NCBI GenBank assembly: GCA_003990745.1
Contig: RBNI01005935.1
Span: 1-11,926 of the forward strand
Direction: 5' to 3'
From: Jimgerdemannia flammicorona
Lineage: Eukaryota; Mucoromycota; Endogonomycetes; Endogonales; Endogonaceae
DNA: 11,926 nucleotides
The notes under the pieces are model-generated. The model made no database searches. It worked only from the letters and a program-made list of their open reading frames with translations, and had not been told where the DNA came from. Position numbers and translations under genes: made by a program. How positions within the stretch are numbered: the first letter of the stretch is position 1; each line of letters begins with the position of its first letter. Of this stretch, positions 8,693-11,926 are shown piece by piece.

Positions 8693-9270
8693 ATAGATAT
8701 AATATATCAGACTTTGTTCTACTCAGGAGTAAGATTATGATTATTTCTGGATTACTTATTATTGTTATTAGATTTCTTGCTCAATGCTTGAAATATATAT
8801 TAATTATATATATACTATTATATTGACAACTTCAGCCTAATATGTAAGAATATAATAATCTGACCCATACTTACCATTTCTATAGCTGTATAGCTCAGCC
8901 ATACTGTTCTGCTATAGTATATATAGTACTGTTATCTGATAGTATATACTATGTTTTCTCAAGTACTACTTGAATATACTATTGATATATTCATATCTCT
9001 TGTCTGAGTATATAGTATATATTTTACATTCTGTTTCATTTTTTACAATTGCTTTAAACTCTTTAAATTTCACTGAGACTTCACTCATTACTAATAAGAA
9101 ATATACATATACTTTATATATATAATTATTGATAAATATAATAAAATATCTTTTTTCTCTACAGAAAGTAGTATATATTAGACTATATATTAGACTATAT
9201 ATATCTAAATAGATTAAATTGAGTGATATTTCATCTATTTCTCAAATAGATATTGGGATCTTTTGTTTAC
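8693..9270 (-). pseudogene. Copia integrase core remnant
   Basis: On the minus strand one frame reads LNLIYLDIYS (first catalytic Asp at 9205-9203), RYFIIFINNY, a segment VKFKEFKAIVKNE typical of copia integrases, YSDKRYEYINSIF (second Asp at 9004-9002) and QNSMAELYSYRN (Glu at 8896-8894). Asp-to-Glu spacing is 35 residues, so the DD35E triad is still visible although its surroundings have decayed (usual SDNGGEY and QNGVAER). Stops follow the second Asp. Below 8890 shorter pieces in shifting frames (AEVVNIIVYI; SSIEQEI) look like the continuation of the copia domain up to the gypsy LTR. Confidence 0.85.
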
Positions 9271-9800
9271 TATATAATCTTTATAGAAGTTATTATCATC
9301 ATATATTACTAGTAATTCTTATATAGATCTATTCCTAATAATTCTTTCTAGACTAAATTTTTTTATATTGATACTATATATTAAATATATCAGACATAGT
9401 TATCATATATAGAGATTTTTATATTACTTGGCATACTATTAATTATATAAAGATTATCTTATTTCAACACTATCATAATCTTCTTATTATTCTTCAAACT
9501 ATATACTATTACTCTCATTAGATACATATATATATATTTCTTTATTACTACAGACTATTATTTTACTGATTGAAAAGAGATTATTTTCCATTTTTAGAAT
9601 ATATAGTATATCTTGAAAAGTACTAATAGGCTCTATGATATTTCTATATAGATATATACTAGTGTTTCCTCTTTCTTGAGTATATATAATATTGTTATTA
9701 TCTAATTTAATTGGTACCAGATACTTGAAGAACTCATACATAGAGAACCATTCTTAGTAGGTTATTATATATTATATGATATCTGAATCTATAAGCTTTA
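9271..9800 (-). pseudogene. Copia protease and pre-integrase region, active-site Gly changed
   Basis: The minus-strand frame reads LIDSDII at about 9792-9772; the family has D-S-G, so GGT-to-GAT has replaced the Gly (DSD at 9789-9781). Sixteen codons later, after two stops, the longer piece 9741-9499 reads EWFSMYEFFKYLVPIKL and DILYILKMENNLFSISK, matching the copia pattern of protease followed by a VLYVP-like, NLLSVSK-like segment. In the same frame at 9285-9274 YKDY stands where the integrase zinc domain normally has C-X2-C. A frameshift separates this from the integrase core below. Confidence 0.8.
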
Positions 9801-9999
9801 CATCATTGTCATCAGCTATATTGATATATACTTCATTTATGTTGTTACTTTTTACTAGCTTAAAAGTATATAGTTTAGGTATAAATTTAGATAATGTTTT
9901 CTCCAAATGCTCAGTATGTATTATTATATATAGAATATGGTTTTATTAGTTTTGGCAGTATTTATATTATATTGCTCTTTACTATCATATTTCTTTCTA

Positions 10000-10860
10000 C
10001 TGCTCCCATATTGTCAATACTGAAATCTATACTTATTTTCATTATTTTTCTTATTTTTACAATAGTAGTCATTTTGTATATATTTATACTTACTATAGTA
10101 ATAGTAGTTTCTATTAATTTTTTTTATATTTTTGGTCTTATTGGTACTTCTTACCTCATCTGTATGATCTGTAGAATACTTTCTCATCATTATTATTACT
10201 ACTATTTTCTTGATATATCTCTTTGTTAATAAGGCTCATTGTTATATAAGTATAGTTTATGAGTTTTCTACTCTCATATATAACTATTATTACAATATTA
10301 TATATCTTAGAGAAATCTCTTATAAGGATCAGAATCTTATCTTTATTGCTAATATACTCTGCTGGTATACTTAGGGAATTTACCTGATTCATCAGATCAT
10401 TAATATAACTGACATATTCACAGATACTCTTCTTGGGTTTTATTTATATATTGAATAGCTGAGATTTTAGATGGAATCAATTTGATGAGAATGCTTATAT
10501 ATAATGATTGTGTAGAGTCTCTTATTTATTGTGAGCTATCATAGCATACATTATAAGCTTCATTCACTGGTTTAATAATGTGAATGCAATCTTTTATAAT
10601 GCTCAGTAATTATTTGTAGTATTATAATCTTGAATCTGTGCCTGCAGTTTCATATACTCTGCCAAGCTGCATTCTTTTAGAAGATTGCTCATATAGAATA
10701 TCCAAATAGCATAGTCCTTACTATCAAAGATAGAAATCAATCTCTTGGCTATATTTATGTTTGCTATGAGAACTATGATCATTATACCCATTTCAGGGGT
10801 ACCCACACCTGCTGTGTTTGTTATGCTCATGCTGGTTCCTTGGTTCATCTGCACTGACAT
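10000..10860 (-). pseudogene. Copia Gag remnant with destroyed zinc knuckle
   Basis: The likely start is the minus-strand ATG at 10860 (an in-frame ATG also lies at 10878). The N-terminal part, open down to 10603, contains RLISIFDSKDYAIWIFYM, the usual copia Gag opening (a Y-X-X-W type motif followed by a short helix and EYMKLQ). After a stretch with stops, 10392-10156 reads as the later Gag part (LSIPAEYIS... TYITMSLINKEIYQ). At 10106-10065 the spacing of a C-X2-C-X4-H-X4-C knuckle is kept, but all four ligand positions are Tyr. The stretch 9800-10000 shows only stop-ridden sequence. Confidence 0.75.
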
Positions 10861-10914
10861 CTTGGTGTAGAGTAGCATATAGTCTTAGAGAGGTGTTTCT
10901 TATTAGCTACTAAG

Positions 10915-10928
10915 TGGGGCTCATAACC
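10915..10928 (-). other. Copia primer binding site, half-tRNA type (initiator tRNA-Met)
   Basis: The + strand reads TGGGGCTCATAACC, which closely matches the anticodon arm of eukaryotic initiator tRNA-Met (GGGCTCATAACCC). On the element's own strand this is GGTTATGAGCCCCA, placed between the LTR end and Gag. Drosophila copia and several relatives prime from the cut 5' half of this tRNA, with a site of this kind; the match is thus to the anticodon region and not to the tRNA 3' end. Confidence 0.75.
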
Positions 10929-10930
10929 TT

Positions 10931-11019
10931 TGTTGTAACTTAGTTGGAATATGGTGTGGGGAGAAGAGAGGAGCATTGTTTATTATTCCAGATAGTGTGT
11001 ATTTATGCTGCGAGTAACA
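10931..11019 (-). repeat. Candidate copia LTR or LTR end
   Basis: Next to the primer site, the + strand starts TGTTGTAAC at 10931, so the minus-strand LTR ends GTTACAACA. A possible outer end is TAACA at 11015-11019 (minus strand TGTTA), giving only 89 bp, very short for a copia LTR. Within it the minus strand has CATAAATAC, TATA-like, and AATAATAAAC, poly(A)-like. The inner end is well placed; the outer end is a guess. Confidence 0.45.
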
Positions 11020-11926
11020 TAACTAAAAGATGACCATTTGGTCTGTTAATATATTTTGCAGGAGTGATCGCTTAAAATTTAAATTCTGCCCGCCACTGCG
11101 TCGATTGACAATTTGCATGCAGGGCGGAATGTTCTATTTTTTATTTTATTTTATTTTTTTTTTTTTTGGGGGGGGGAGAGAGGAAGAGAGGCATATTCTC
11201 TCGGGGTATAGATTCCAAATCCCAAAACACGAGCAAAGTTTGGGATTATTCACCTTCCAGATGCCATGGACGTCCTACAATAACTGTCTTGATGTTTTCT
11301 ATCGGACGTTTCATAAAGACATTAACGATTTCATTTGCTAGAACTCTCACACTAGTGCTTCTAAAGAATTGGCGTTGGGGTGTCTTCATCCATCACTACA
11401 CCACTTCAATTTTCCTTTTGGGAAAGCCGACACTCTTACATCGCCGCCGACAAAGCCATCACGTTATGTGATACAAATCTTTTTTCAGATGCATCTGCGT
11501 GGTTACAGGGACTCCCTATGTTAAAATTCCAATGTACACGATGAATTGTAAAGTGTGGTGAAGTTTACATGGCGAGCGGCAATGGCCAACACAGTTTGTT
11601 ACAAGATGTAAAATGTGATTCCATTGTATTTACACGGTAGCAAAGCAAATGTCGGGTGGTTTACTTGGTGAGATTTCAAGCGCGCAGAACGATGAAAGAG
11701 AAAGGCTTTTTTTACGCAATAGCATGAAATATAATACCAGAACGTACATCCACTTGTGTTCCTCTTGCCGACTTACCTACCCTCCCAACCACTTCCTTTT
11801 GTCCTATTTTTCGCGTGCTCAACTACACCCTTACTTCCAGTGGCATCATATTAAAATAAATAAATAAAAATAGAACGATCGACCTTCGGCTCGCTTTCCT
11901 TCGGACCGCATGAAGACGTTGCCCCC
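11020..11926. other. CpG-containing flank; no convincing gene
   Basis: Base composition changes from the AT-rich block: CpG is common (GATCGC, GCCCGCC, TCGCCGCCGAC, AAGCGCGCAG, GATCGACC) and TA runs vanish. Openings at 11030-11341, 11166-11471 and 11649-11867 have no recognisable domain and the first two run through a homopolymer tract, so I do not call them genes. A 59-codon opening at 11365-11544 has a faint Gag-like phrase. Possibly an upstream or intergenic part of a gene-bearing region beyond the window. Confidence 0.5.
11137..11190. repeat. Low-complexity T-rich, then G, then GA tract
   Basis: Repeats of ATTTT run into a long T run ending at 11167, then nine G (11168-11176), then purine-only AGAGAGGAAGAGAG. 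Such tracts are prone to slippage and sequencing error. Confidence 0.9.

Larger units (their letters stand above)
8693..10930 (-). mobile_element. Remnant of a Ty1/copia-type retrotransposon, minus strand, heavily mutated
   Basis: Reading the minus strand from about 10930 down to 8693 gives primer site, Gag, zinc knuckle remains, protease and integrase in that order. Integrase precedes where RT would be, which is the Ty1/copia (Pseudoviridae) order. RT and RNase H are absent from the window: homology runs up to the gypsy 3' LTR end, so the element was probably split by the gypsy insertion. The region is extremely rich in TA steps and contains almost no CpG. Stops and frameshifts are throughout. 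Confidence 0.85.

Noticed and set aside
9894..10229. Hydrophobic 111-codon frame on the + strand that looks like a membrane protein
   Set aside because: It is antisense to the copia Gag and its zinc knuckle; the Ile/Phe/Tyr richness comes from TA-rich sequence.
11086..11127. Possible hairpin with CCGCC and GGCGG arms
   Set aside because: Only five bases pair with a long loop; not above chance.
11030..11471. Two overlapping frames of about 100 codons in the right flank
   Set aside because: Both run through a T/G homopolymer tract, encode a low-complexity Phe/Gly run and show no domain.

Overview
The window looks like fungal, transposon-rich, mutation-ravaged DNA. A filamentous ascomycete is the best guess, because both elements carry RIP-like C-to-T and G-to-A damage; the species cannot be named. 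No intact host gene was recognised. All domain calls come from reading translations and motifs by eye, without database searches.

Positions 19-8692 hold one complete but dead Ty3/gypsy-type LTR retrotransposon on the + strand: 5' LTR (19-1439), a possible primer site (about 1443), gag with a CCHC knuckle, aspartic protease (D-T-G), an unexpected dUTPase domain, reverse transcriptase, RNase H, integrase with a GPF module, and the 3' LTR (7237-8692). Gag-Pol appears to have been one long frame that is now broken by many stops and about five small frameshifts. The LTRs are unusually long (1421 and 1456 bp). Their U3 part, upstream of the TATA box, carries a reading frame of 285 codons that was probably intact when the element inserted, because the stops now in it differ between the two LTRs. 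The dUTPase between protease and RT and this U3 gene are the two most unusual things here.

Positions 8693 to about 10930 are very AT-rich and hold an older Ty1/copia-type element on the minus strand, recognisable from its Gag, a ruined zinc knuckle, protease, and integrase with DD35E spacing. It has a half-tRNA-type primer site matching the initiator tRNA-Met anticodon arm. The gypsy element seems to have inserted inside its pol, since copia integrase sequence runs up to the gypsy 3' LTR.

From about 11020 to the end the composition changes: CpG reappears, GC rises, and there is a T/G homopolymer tract. No convincing gene was found there. The boundary resembles the edge of an AT-rich isochore.

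The mutation patterns differ. The gypsy element is almost free of CpG, and its two LTRs often show TG in one copy where the other has CA, as expected when an ancestral CpG decays independently. The older copia element is further saturated with TpA, as expected of CpA-to-TpA changes.
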